Below, piece by piece: positions 8,503 through 14,673 of a stretch of 20,085 nucleotides of DNA; position 1 is the first letter of the stretch, and each line of letters begins with the position of its first letter. The notes below the pieces were generated by a model. The model did no database searches. It saw nothing but the letters and a program-made list of their open reading frames with translations, and had not been told where the DNA came from. This DNA is from a virus. The position numbers were made by a program, and so were the translations under genes. The stretch covers positions 1 to 20,085 of the IMG/VR virus record IMGVR_UViG_3300024518_000317. One strand, written 5' to 3'.

Positions 8503-9483
8503 TTACAACACCCCAAGACGACGGAGTTGTGGCTTCTTGTTTAGGTATTTCTTTAGGATCATATCAACAGGCTCACTACCTGTAGAACCAAATCCACCTA
8601 ACGCCTTGCTCCTATCTCCATACACTAACTTGAATTGGTCTGTGGAGTATTCCTTGATGTAGTCATCCATTACGTTACCGCCGATGTGTCCTGTATCAAT
8701 CCAGTTCCGCAAAAGGATTAGTGCTGCTAGAATAATGTCGTCGGGGACATTCTTGTACCCTCCACCTAGTATCCAGTTGTAGTAAAAGTTTTTGGGAAAG
8801 AATGGTGAATGACGATCATAGTTTCTGTATGAATCAGACCTTGGACGCTTGTACCTTGGCTCATGACCTGCCTCAAACCTACGCTCTCCCCACACCGTAG
8901 TAGCGGCTGTGCGGTCTTGTGTCAGTTCGTAAGACCTCCAGTTTGTCCACTCTTCTCCTTCTTTTGGATACTTCTTGTAAACGTGGATGTTGTTCTCCCA
9001 TACGTCTAGGATCTCCGACAATCCCCCTTGTGCGTATGGCTCATTATCCATACCGTTCATTCCTGGGAGGGCAAAGAAATCAATACCTAGCCCCTGTCCC
9101 TCAAACGGCATACGGGTGTAATAGAATCCACCAGTAATGGCATCAATAAGTGCCCGAATAAGTTCTTCTCCTTGTGGATCAAAGTCTGGATTGTTTGGGT
9201 CTATGTAGGGGTGAACAATTGTTAAATCTTCTACAAAGTCTGTTTTGGAGTCATTCCATGTGTAACCTGCCGCCACCTCTTGTACGGAGAGATCGTATGT
9301 TTCATCAAACATATTAAATGGATAGTCTGGAAGATCAAAGACAATATTCCCAGAAGCGTCTGAGGTAATCGCATCCCCCCAAGTTGTGAAGTTGTTTACA
9401 ACAGCAACATCATATTCTGTAAATGGCTTTCCGTCTGGAATAGTTACAGTTATGGGCTTGGGGGGATTACGATATACCTTCAT
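8503..9483 (-). CDS. Probable head-tail adaptor with an extra N-terminal region
   Basis: This 326-residue protein starts with MKVYRNPPKPITVTIPDGK. The C-terminal part (about residues 240-326) resembles head-tail adaptors that dock under the portal: a helix DIILAALILLRNWIDTGHIG, a second helix ending in KEYSTDQFKLVYGD, and a last helix EPVDMILKKYLNKK with a basic tail. The first 230 residues are not expected in a small adaptor. They contain strand-rich segments and an aromatic-rich region (NNIHVYKKYPKEGEEWTNW). The start overlaps the preceding stop as TAATG; upstream AAGGGA may serve as a weak ribosome binding site. The adaptor call rests on the C-terminal pattern and gene order; the N-terminal function is unknown. 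Confidence 0.55.
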   Translation of the reverse strand: MKVYRNPPKPITVTIPDGKPFTEYDVAVVNNFTTWGDAITSDASGNIVFDLPDYPFNMFDETYDLSVQEVAAGYTWNDSKTDFVEDLTIVHPYIDPNNPDFDPQGEELIRALIDAITGGFYYTRMPFEGQGLGIDFFALPGMNGMDNEPYAQGGLSEILDVWENNIHVYKKYPKEGEEWTNWRSYELTQDRTAATTVWGERRFEAGHEPRYKRPRSDSYRNYDRHSPFFPKNFYYNWILGGGYKNVPDDIILAALILLRNWIDTGHIGGNVMDDYIKEYSTDQFKLVYGDRSKALGGFGSTGSEPVDMILKKYLNKKPQLRRLGVL

Positions 9484-9965
9484 TACATTCTACGTCCCTT
9501 TGGGCCTACCAGTTGCCCTGGCTTAATACCAGAAGCCTGTGCCCTAGCAAGTTCATCCTTAGATGCTGCACGAACATCTGGAAGTCGAACCCACATTACT
9601 GCAAGATCTTTCTTTACGATGTTGTACCCTAGATCTAGTTTACCCAACTTAGAAGAGGAGTAACGACGCTCAGAGTAAATACAAACCTTGTCGTCTTGTG
9701 CGGTTGGCTTGTTAGCATTTACGACGAGTTCATCTAGACGGATATCAATTTCTTCTTGCTCTCGTGCTGCACGAGCATCCTCTGTAGGTGCTGTTATGAC
9801 ACTAGGGGTCTCAGGCTCGGCATCAAAAGTGATCTCTTCTGATGGTGCCTCTGTTGCTTCTAGAATAGCAACAATGTCTGCCTTTTTCGTTGCGCTCTGC
9901 AACTTAATACCGTTGGTCTTTGCGTATTCCCGCAACTCCCGAATTGGCATATCTTTAAAATTCAT
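9483..9965 (-). CDS. Phage protein with N-terminal helix-extension-helix (SAP/Rho-N-like) domain
   Basis: This 160-residue protein starts at ATG 9965 (MNFKDMPIRELREYAKTNG), with AAGGAG 7 bases upstream. A longer frame from 10043 is rejected because it would run through the terminator and promoter. Residues 4-36 (PIRELREYAKTNGIKLQSAT followed by KKADIVAIL) match the helix-extension-helix pattern of SAP, HeH and Rho-N domains, which bind nucleic acid or act as protein interaction modules. Residues 38-75 are an acidic, proline-containing linker. The C-terminal half is folded and mixed. It is the first gene of the connector block, just after the capsid gene, so a head-completion or capsid-associated role is likely. 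The exact function is unknown. Confidence 0.75.
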   Translation of the reverse strand: MNFKDMPIRELREYAKTNGIKLQSATKKADIVAILEATEAPSEEITFDAEPETPSVITAPTEDARAAREQEEIDIRLDELVVNANKPTAQDDKVCIYSERRYSSSKLGKLDLGYNIVKKDLAVMWVRLPDVRAASKDELARAQASGIKPGQLVGPKGRRM

Positions 9966-9993
9966 AGTTGTCTCCTTCACTACTATTGACACT

Positions 9994-10004
9994 ATTATAC
10001 CACA
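9994..10004 (-). promoter_or_regulatory. Extended -10 promoter motif before the connector block
   Basis: This is an exact TGTGGTATAAT on the minus strand, 10 bases after the capsid terminator hairpin. The predicted leader is about 22 bases and contains the AAGGAG site of the 160-residue gene. No -35 box is seen. Confidence 0.7.
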
Positions 10005-10014
10005 AATGCTTGAA

Positions 10015-10038
10015 GGGGGAGAGCCGTAGCCCTCCCCC
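10015..10038 (-). terminator. Strong hairpin terminator after the major capsid gene
   Basis: In the transcript GGGGGAGGGC pairs with GCUCUCCCCC (10 bp with one G-U) across a UACG loop, an exceptionally stable UNCG-type tetraloop closed by C-G. It begins 17 bases after the capsid stop. The following UUCAAGCAUUUG is only mildly U-rich. It probably ends or reduces the capsid message and protects its 3' end. Confidence 0.75.
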
Positions 10039-10055
10039 AACATAGCGCATATGAA

Positions 10056-11396
10056 TTATGCTGTGTACTCGGTGTATGCAACTGCATCCAACTCTTCCCA
10101 GGCAATACCGAACCGCATGAATACTGTGTATTCAATTGTGTCCTTCTTGCTCTGGTACTCACGGTTGACCGTGATATCACGCTGAATTCCCCAGATACGG
10201 TTCTGTGGGAATGTTAGTTCAACGTAATCTTCTGGGAAGTAAGGTACCTCAAGAACGGGCACACCAAGAACTCGGGTAGCCTGTGGCCCACCGAATTCCT
10301 GGCCGTTTCCATTGAGGTATGCGTTTGCATACTCGTAGGAAGCAGGCCATTGTCCTGTGTTGGTTCCTGTGCCATTAGCAGCCACGATCTTAGCAAAGGT
10401 ATCGCTACCTGCGTAGAAACGTAGACCACTCTTGATGGCACGGTACTTACGAGGCATTGCTAGGATGATCTCCTGCATGACCTCGGTGTCCCATGTTGGG
10501 TCGCCTGCGGCAACTGCAACTGGATCTTGTGCTCCACCCTCATTGATGAAACGATCCCAGTCACCTACTGGCTGTGCATTCTGATCTAGAGTATCTGCGC
10601 CACCTGCGGCACCTGCGGCGGTTGCGAATACTGGTGGAACTGCTGCGTGAGCCTTGTTCTGCACCTGTACATGGAAACCGTCCATGATACCCAAGAATGG
10701 ATCCGTAGTCTTACCTAGGTCACCATTAATGGCTAGATCCTCAATGTCATTAGCAAATGCTGCTGTCATCAAACGTACTAGGTGATCTTCTAGTGCTGCA
10801 CCTTCGATATTATCTTCAAGTGCCTCAGTTGAAACCTCCCAGTCAAGACGCAACTTCTTGGTAGAAAGGTCTACCTTAGTGAATGTTGCCCCTGCGTTCT
10901 CGTATGAACCATCAGCCTGTGCTGCGGCACGGAGAACTCGTTGACCAACGTTGATCTTTTCTAGTTCAACGGTGTTTGCACGCATTGTGATGCGTCGACC
11001 GTCCTTTGCAAGAACGGTTCCATCCCAAACGTAATCAATGAACTGACGAGCCTGATCTGGGTTAAGGACACCACCACCAATCTGACCAGATGGATTAATA
11101 TCTAGTGGACTGGCTTCCCCCATTGCCTGAGGATTGAGTGCTTGCCCCATGTTTCCATAGTTAAGTGCCTCGCCATCGTTCTGCTGTCCAACACCACCAA
11201 CACCAATGTATCCTGATGCGTGATGTGTGTTTGGGTTACCAACGTTTTCAGTGGTGCCTGGGTTACCAGTTGCGTTCTGAACTGGGTTAACACCTGGGTT
11301 GACTCCCTGACGATCTGCGGCACCTTGTACCTGATCACCAGCGGCCTTCTTTAGGCTAACGTCTGAAAACTCTTCTGTAGTAATTTCGTCTGACAT
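10056..11396 (-). CDS. Major capsid protein, HK97 fold
   Basis: This 446-residue shell protein starts at ATG 11396 (MSDEITTEEFSDVSLKK), chosen because a near-perfect AGGAGGTG lies 9 bases upstream; an in-frame ATG at 11516 is inside the protease gene. Residues 105-446 show the HK97-family pattern: LNPDQARQFIDYVWDGTVLA at 111-130, a VEL/RVLR strand region, a helix with ALEDHLVRLMTAAFANDIED, a GSDTFAKI P-domain segment, and a closing strand VFMRFGIAWEELDAVAYTEY. Residues 20-104 are unusual: rich in N, G, Q and P with NPG, VNP, GNPG and GNPN repeats, rather than the helical delta domain normally found. The gene follows the protease-scaffold gene by 34 bases without its own promoter motif and ends before a strong terminator. 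Confidence 0.92.
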   Translation of the reverse strand: MSDEITTEEFSDVSLKKAAGDQVQGAADRQGVNPGVNPVQNATGNPGTTENVGNPNTHHASGYIGVGGVGQQNDGEALNYGNMGQALNPQAMGEASPLDINPSGQIGGGVLNPDQARQFIDYVWDGTVLAKDGRRITMRANTVELEKINVGQRVLRAAAQADGSYENAGATFTKVDLSTKKLRLDWEVSTEALEDNIEGAALEDHLVRLMTAAFANDIEDLAINGDLGKTTDPFLGIMDGFHVQVQNKAHAAVPPVFATAAGAAGGADTLDQNAQPVGDWDRFINEGGAQDPVAVAAGDPTWDTEVMQEIILAMPRKYRAIKSGLRFYAGSDTFAKIVAANGTGTNTGQWPASYEYANAYLNGNGQEFGGPQATRVLGVPVLEVPYFPEDYVELTFPQNRIWGIQRDITVNREYQSKKDTIEYTVFMRFGIAWEELDAVAYTEYTA

Positions 11397-11405
11397 AATT
11401 CTATT

Positions 11406-11413
11406 CACCTCCT
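11406..11413 (-). promoter_or_regulatory. Strong Shine-Dalgarno of the major capsid gene
   Basis: AGGAGGTG on the minus strand, 9 bases before ATG 11396, decides the capsid start and predicts very high translation. It lies in the 34-base gap after the protease-scaffold stop. Confidence 0.9.
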
Positions 11414-11430
11414 GATTTTTTTTCTGTAAT

Positions 11431-11913
11431 TTAGAATAGGTCGGACTTCTTGAGGAAACGACCGTCCCATAGTGATTTCTCAACCATTGCTGGCTGAGAC
11501 TGCATGATTTCTCCAAAATCAGCAGACTTTCGGAAAGCAGTATCTTTTTCTACTGCGTCAACACGCTTTCCAAACTCTTGATCTTGTGCCCTGAGGGTGA
11601 CAAACTCGCTATTAAGTGTAGCGACTGCCTTGGAGACCTCAGATACCTGTGAATAAACCTTTGTAACTGCATCAGCAAGAGCCTTGATTTCAAGAATCTG
11701 TGTTGAGATATCGGCTACTGCTGTAGTCAATGCCTCGATTTTCATCTCTACTGTATCAATCTCTTCGGCCTGCTCTTCGGTTGCCTCTTCTGTTGTTTCC
11801 TCTACAACTTCCTTGACTTCCTCTACGGCCTCTTCAACTTCTGCCTTCACTTCTCCAACGGCTTCTTCTACTGCCTCGGGGGTTTCAGGAGTGGCTTCTG
11901 TATTTTCGGACAT
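11431..11913 (-). CDS. Nested in-frame scaffold protein
   Basis: An internal ATG at codon 244 of the protease gene (MSENTEATPETPEAV) is preceded by AAGGAGGT with 7-base spacing, far too good a ribosome site to be expected inside a gene. It would yield a separate 160-residue protein identical to the protease C-terminus. Residues 10-57 are almost entirely E, V, A, T and K. Residues 57-125 form a heptad-like coiled coil (for example MKIEALTTAVADISTQILEI). The end (SLWDGRFLKKSDLF) is basic and aromatic, typical of a capsid-binding tail on a scaffold. Lambda Nu3, nested in the protease gene C, is the classic precedent. The protein would direct shell assembly and be digested by the protease. Confidence 0.75.
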   Translation of the reverse strand: MSENTEATPETPEAVEEAVGEVKAEVEEAVEEVKEVVEETTEEATEEQAEEIDTVEMKIEALTTAVADISTQILEIKALADAVTKVYSQVSEVSKAVATLNSEFVTLRAQDQEFGKRVDAVEKDTAFRKSADFGEIMQSQPAMVEKSLWDGRFLKKSDLF

Positions 11914-12642
11914 ATTCTCTACCTCCTTATTTTTCCTTACTGTGGTTAGAATGCCCTTAACCATCTGTGCCTTGTCGGGGTCGTTCGACTCAACAAAGCC
12001 GATGTTTTCCATTGCTTCGCTACAGCGAGGACAGGCTGACTTCACGGTAGATGACAGTTGAACCACATCATCGTGACCGCAATAGTACACATTTTCGATT
12101 AGTGCCTTAGCAAGCATACCCGTTACATCGCCGTTCTTCTGAATAGATAGAACGTTAGCAAACTGATTTGCTGGAACATCCACAAGAGACAACTCACTTA
12201 GAGTAAACTCTTTGATAACACGGACGCTCTTTTCAAGGTCACCATCATACATAGTGTCCTCTTCATCAATACTACCTGCAATAGAAAATCCTGTGAGAGT
12301 GCCGTCAAGAATCTTTTCCCAAGTGTCTTGAGCACCCTTTGAAATATAAGCAGATACATAAACTCCTGCGTACATTTTATTTGCATCTGAGTCAAAATAG
12401 GTATCTTCCTTGAAGTCTACCATTTTGCCTACCGCTTTCTTTGCGTCATGCTGTTCACGGATATTGCCTGCAAAGTTGTGAAAAGCATTTACTGATGCTT
12501 CCTTTGTTACAATATCGCCTTGTCGATCTAGATTATCAAGAGATGCAAAACCGCTTACAGTTCGCCTTTCTTCATCTACCTTGGCGATGGGCATAGAAAC
12601 CCGTACAGCATTATTGTCTAATGAGAAATTTGCCTTTTCCAT
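11431..12642 (-). CDS. Prohead protease fused to scaffold (S78/XkdF-like)
   Basis: This 403-residue protein starts at ATG 12642 (MEKANFSLDNNAVRVSMPIA). Residues 15-170 form the capsid maturation protease: VSGFASLDNLDRQGDIV near 29-45, the likely catalytic H65 in REQHD, S120 in TGFSIAG, and E150 in ELSLVDVPAN, giving the expected His/Ser/Glu order. Residues 188-207 contain C188, H190, C204 and C207, a possible zinc ribbon not typical for this family. Residues 244-403 are an acidic repeat and coiled-coil scaffold that also appears to be made separately from an internal start. The protease would cut the scaffold and the capsid N-terminus after shell assembly. The start codon has no ribosome binding site and lies 10 bases from the promoter motif. 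The next in-frame ATG (M17) has none either. Confidence 0.88.
   Translation of the reverse strand: MEKANFSLDNNAVRVSMPIAKVDEERRTVSGFASLDNLDRQGDIVTKEASVNAFHNFAGNIREQHDAKKAVGKMVDFKEDTYFDSDANKMYAGVYVSAYISKGAQDTWEKILDGTLTGFSIAGSIDEEDTMYDGDLEKSVRVIKEFTLSELSLVDVPANQFANVLSIQKNGDVTGMLAKALIENVYYCGHDDVVQLSSTVKSACPRCSEAMENIGFVESNDPDKAQMVKGILTTVRKNKEVENMSENTEATPETPEAVEEAVGEVKAEVEEAVEEVKEVVEETTEEATEEQAEEIDTVEMKIEALTTAVADISTQILEIKALADAVTKVYSQVSEVSKAVATLNSEFVTLRAQDQEFGKRVDAVEKDTAFRKSADFGEIMQSQPAMVEKSLWDGRFLKKSDLF
11921..11928 (-). promoter_or_regulatory. Internal Shine-Dalgarno for the nested scaffold
   Basis: AAGGAGGT on the minus strand lies 7 bases before the in-frame ATG at 11913, within the protease coding sequence. 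It is among the best ribosome sites in the window. Confidence 0.8.
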
Positions 12643-12652
12643 AGTGTACCCT

Positions 12653-12663
12653 ATTATATCACA
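12653..12663 (-). promoter_or_regulatory. Extended -10 promoter motif before the protease gene
   Basis: The minus strand reads TGTGATATAAT, one mismatch from the consensus but still TGnTATAAT. Only 10 bases separate TATAAT from the protease ATG, so the transcript would have a leader of roughly 3-5 bases. TTAAAA lies about 17 bases upstream as a poor -35 candidate. Confidence 0.65.
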
Positions 12664-12687
12664 TTTTTGTAACGTTTTAATTTTTTT

Positions 12688-12701
12688 GTTAAAATTTTAA
12701 C
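12688..12701. repeat. Perfect 14-bp AT-rich palindrome
   Basis: GTTAAAATTTTAAC is a perfect inverted repeat one base after the portal stop codon and about 25 bases upstream of the protease promoter motif. On the minus strand it is followed by seven A residues, not T, so it is not a standard terminator for these genes. It could be a protein-binding site or an UP-like element. Confidence 0.45.
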
Positions 12702-12702
12702 A

Positions 12703-14259
12703 TCACTCAGTTTTAGTACCCTCACCCTTGGGATTTCTGCCATCTACTGTGGCTACTCCGTCGCTTTGGGAGTTTGTCCTTTCACGCTGACGGGCAGAAT
12801 TTCCTTCTGCATTTTGACGCTGACTTGCTTGTTGTTGTGATGACATTTCAACCATTTTATCGCTACCCTTGCGTGCTGGCAAGCCAAGAATCTCACGAAC
12901 CTCATTGGGAGTCATTGCTTGGTTTCGTAGGTAACGCTCGTGGATCTGAGACATAGCAATTTCATCAGTCAATGTTGCCTCTTTGAACATCAACTCAACA
13001 ACATCTGTCTTTTCCTTAGTTATTTGAGAGATTGTTTTTTGCAGATGCCGTTGGGCTGGGCGGGTGACTTGCTCCTTGAATGTGCGGTCTTGAGAAAGAG
13101 CAGCAGCAATAGCAGATGCATCCACACCACCTAGTTTAGACAAAGGAACCTGATGAGCCATTAGGATATCGTCACGGTTTTGCTTACGATAGTCCTTGAA
13201 TGATCCATCCTGTACTGTGTTTTCTACGGGATGCATTTCAAAATCAACCTTGTTGCCATCGGCATCAGAGGGTAGAGGCACATACAAGGTACGGTGATTC
13301 TGTCCCTTTAGCCCTGTTTGTAGGAAGCGGAACAGACGCTCTTCACTCTCTGGGGATAGTTGAGCACCCTTGACTGTTACGATGTAACGAGGCACAGCCT
13401 TGTTTTCAAAATAGTCAATGTTGTATTGTGCGGCAAACTGCTCTCCCTTAATTGCCTGCAAAGCAGAAATAACATCAGGGATGCCGTAGTAAGTATTGAG
13501 GGGTGAGTATTCCTTGAAGTGAATAATCTCATTGGGTCGTGGATCATCGGTAACAGGGTTTGGATTCGTTGCCCCGAACTTTCGGAAGTAAACAACCTTC
13601 TCTGCTACGATCTGGATATATCCATCGTGCAAACGACGAGCACGCATTGTGGGTGCTGGAACGTGTCCAAGGTATCCAATCTCGCCTGTTGTGGTTCGAC
13701 CGATCTCCAAGTATCCATTACCTGTAGCAAGCATATCGGTGAGGACACGCTCCATTGTTCCTGTGAATGTAGAATCATTATTTAGGCTTTCTAACCAATC
13801 TTCCATGGTTGCCTTCAAACGATCAATCTTCCTGTGGATAAAGTCTAGTTTTTCTCCTGTCTCATCTTCTACCTTTTGCATAGTAGCAGAAGTCATCTTC
13901 CAGTCATAACCAAGACCAACGATGTTCTCTACCTTAGCGTCAATAGCAGCATGGTTAGCAAAGTTAGAGTCATAGAAGTTTGCTAGTTCTACAAGATCAT
14001 AGGGTGGTTGAATAACATCAAAAGTTGCATAACCCTTTCCCTGCCGTGAGTTTAGTGACTTTCTACCAGCGTCATCTCTACCTGTTGCTCGTGATTTGGA
14101 GTCTTCCAAGTATCCTTTTACTACTCGTGAAGTACGACGCTTGAAGTTTGTATCTAGGCCACGCATATCTTTAATCTCATCCCAAGACTTTTGGAATGGA
14201 TCGTAAAACTGTGGTCCCTCTTCTTCAAAGTCAAATGTCTTTGCTACGATATTAGCCAT
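12703..14259 (-). CDS. Portal protein (PBSX/HK97-like family)
   Basis: This 518-residue subunit of the dodecameric ring at the packaging vertex starts at ATG 14259 (MANIVAKTFDFEEEGPQFYD), with AGGA upstream. A longer frame from 14307 would only extend into the previous gene. Typical portal features are a wing-like N-terminal domain, LADML-type helices (VLTDMLATGNGYLEIGRT, about 183-200), the NEIIHFKEYSPLNTYYGIPD segment followed by VISALQAI near residues 240-267, and the long crown and stem helices with RNQAMTPNEVREILGLP (about 450-466). The last 50 residues are polar and probably disordered. The start overlaps the preceding gene's stop by 8 bases (ATGGCTAA), implying coupled translation. Terminase, usually upstream, is not in the window. 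Confidence 0.93.
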   Translation of the reverse strand: MANIVAKTFDFEEEGPQFYDPFQKSWDEIKDMRGLDTNFKRRTSRVVKGYLEDSKSRATGRDDAGRKSLNSRQGKGYATFDVIQPPYDLVELANFYDSNFANHAAIDAKVENIVGLGYDWKMTSATMQKVEDETGEKLDFIHRKIDRLKATMEDWLESLNNDSTFTGTMERVLTDMLATGNGYLEIGRTTTGEIGYLGHVPAPTMRARRLHDGYIQIVAEKVVYFRKFGATNPNPVTDDPRPNEIIHFKEYSPLNTYYGIPDVISALQAIKGEQFAAQYNIDYFENKAVPRYIVTVKGAQLSPESEERLFRFLQTGLKGQNHRTLYVPLPSDADGNKVDFEMHPVENTVQDGSFKDYRKQNRDDILMAHQVPLSKLGGVDASAIAAALSQDRTFKEQVTRPAQRHLQKTISQITKEKTDVVELMFKEATLTDEIAMSQIHERYLRNQAMTPNEVREILGLPARKGSDKMVEMSSQQQASQRQNAEGNSARQRERTNSQSDGVATVDGRNPKGEGTKTE

Positions 14260-14611
14260 CTTGTATTCCTGCCGCCTTCTTTGCGTCTGTAACTGCGTTG
14301 AAGTCATTCATGGTTGGTAGTAGCCCTGACTTCATTCTTTCACGCTGTTCTGTGTACTCTTCATCTGTGGCTCGTTGGATACCAGGAATAAAGTATGGCC
14401 TGCCCTCTGGCTCACCGTAATGGGCAGCGGCATTGGTAATCTGAGCCATCTTGTCCATATCGTATTGTCGGGATGGAATGTTAAGTAGGTTATGATCTTC
14501 ATCCATAAACAAACTTCCATCTGCCTTCTTCCAAGCGTAAATACCCCAACCTGGATTCTCGTCTACTACAGTTACTCGTGGTTTCTTTAGTGCTTTCCTT
14601 TTATTTGACAT
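14252..14611 (-). CDS. Unknown 119-residue protein coupled to the portal gene
   Basis: I do not recognise this protein (MSNKRKALKKPRVTVVDENP at the start). It has a basic N-terminus, then a segment GWGIYAWKKADGSLFMDEDH that looks like a small beta hairpin, a helix with MDKMAQITNAAAHYGEPEGR, and a polar C-terminus. Its stop overlaps the portal start, so it is made alongside the portal and may be a virion or packaging accessory. The start at 14611 is preferred over 14695 because the promoter motif lies only 6 bases before it; ATG 14617 (MVMSN) is an alternative that would touch the -10 element. No Shine-Dalgarno precedes either, consistent with a leaderless message. Confidence 0.75.
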   Translation of the reverse strand: MSNKRKALKKPRVTVVDENPGWGIYAWKKADGSLFMDEDHNLLNIPSRQYDMDKMAQITNAAAHYGEPEGRPYFIPGIQRATDEEYTEQRERMKSGLLPTMNDFNAVTDAKKAAGIQDG

Positions 14612-14617
14612 AACCAT

Positions 14618-14628
14618 ATTATACCACA
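14618..14628 (-). promoter_or_regulatory. Extended -10 promoter motif for the 119-residue gene and portal
   Basis: This is an exact TGTGGTATAAT on the minus strand. Exactly 6 bases separate the last T of TATAAT from the A of ATG 14611, so the expected start of transcription is that A. No ribosome binding site can fit between them. Confidence 0.68.
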
Positions 14629-14651
14629 AGTTATAGTTTGCGTGACGGAAC

Positions 14652-14673
14652 AAGACCAGATTATGAAGGTCTT
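14652..14673 (-). terminator. Weak hairpin at the end of the LamG-like gene
   Basis: AAGACC and GGTCTT form a 6-bp stem with a 10-base loop that includes the stop codon at 14661-14663, followed by GTTCC. It precedes the next promoter motif by 23 bases. The stem is short and the U-tract poor, so termination is uncertain. Confidence 0.35.

Noticed and set aside
11397-11516. Upstream extension of the capsid frame to an ATG at 11516
   Set aside because: The extra 40 residues overlap the protease gene; the AGGAGGTG site fixes the start at 11396.
11684-12061. A 125-codon plus-strand frame opposite the scaffold region
   Set aside because: It is a serine- and threonine-rich reverse reading of the glutamate- and valine-rich scaffold repeats, not a gene.
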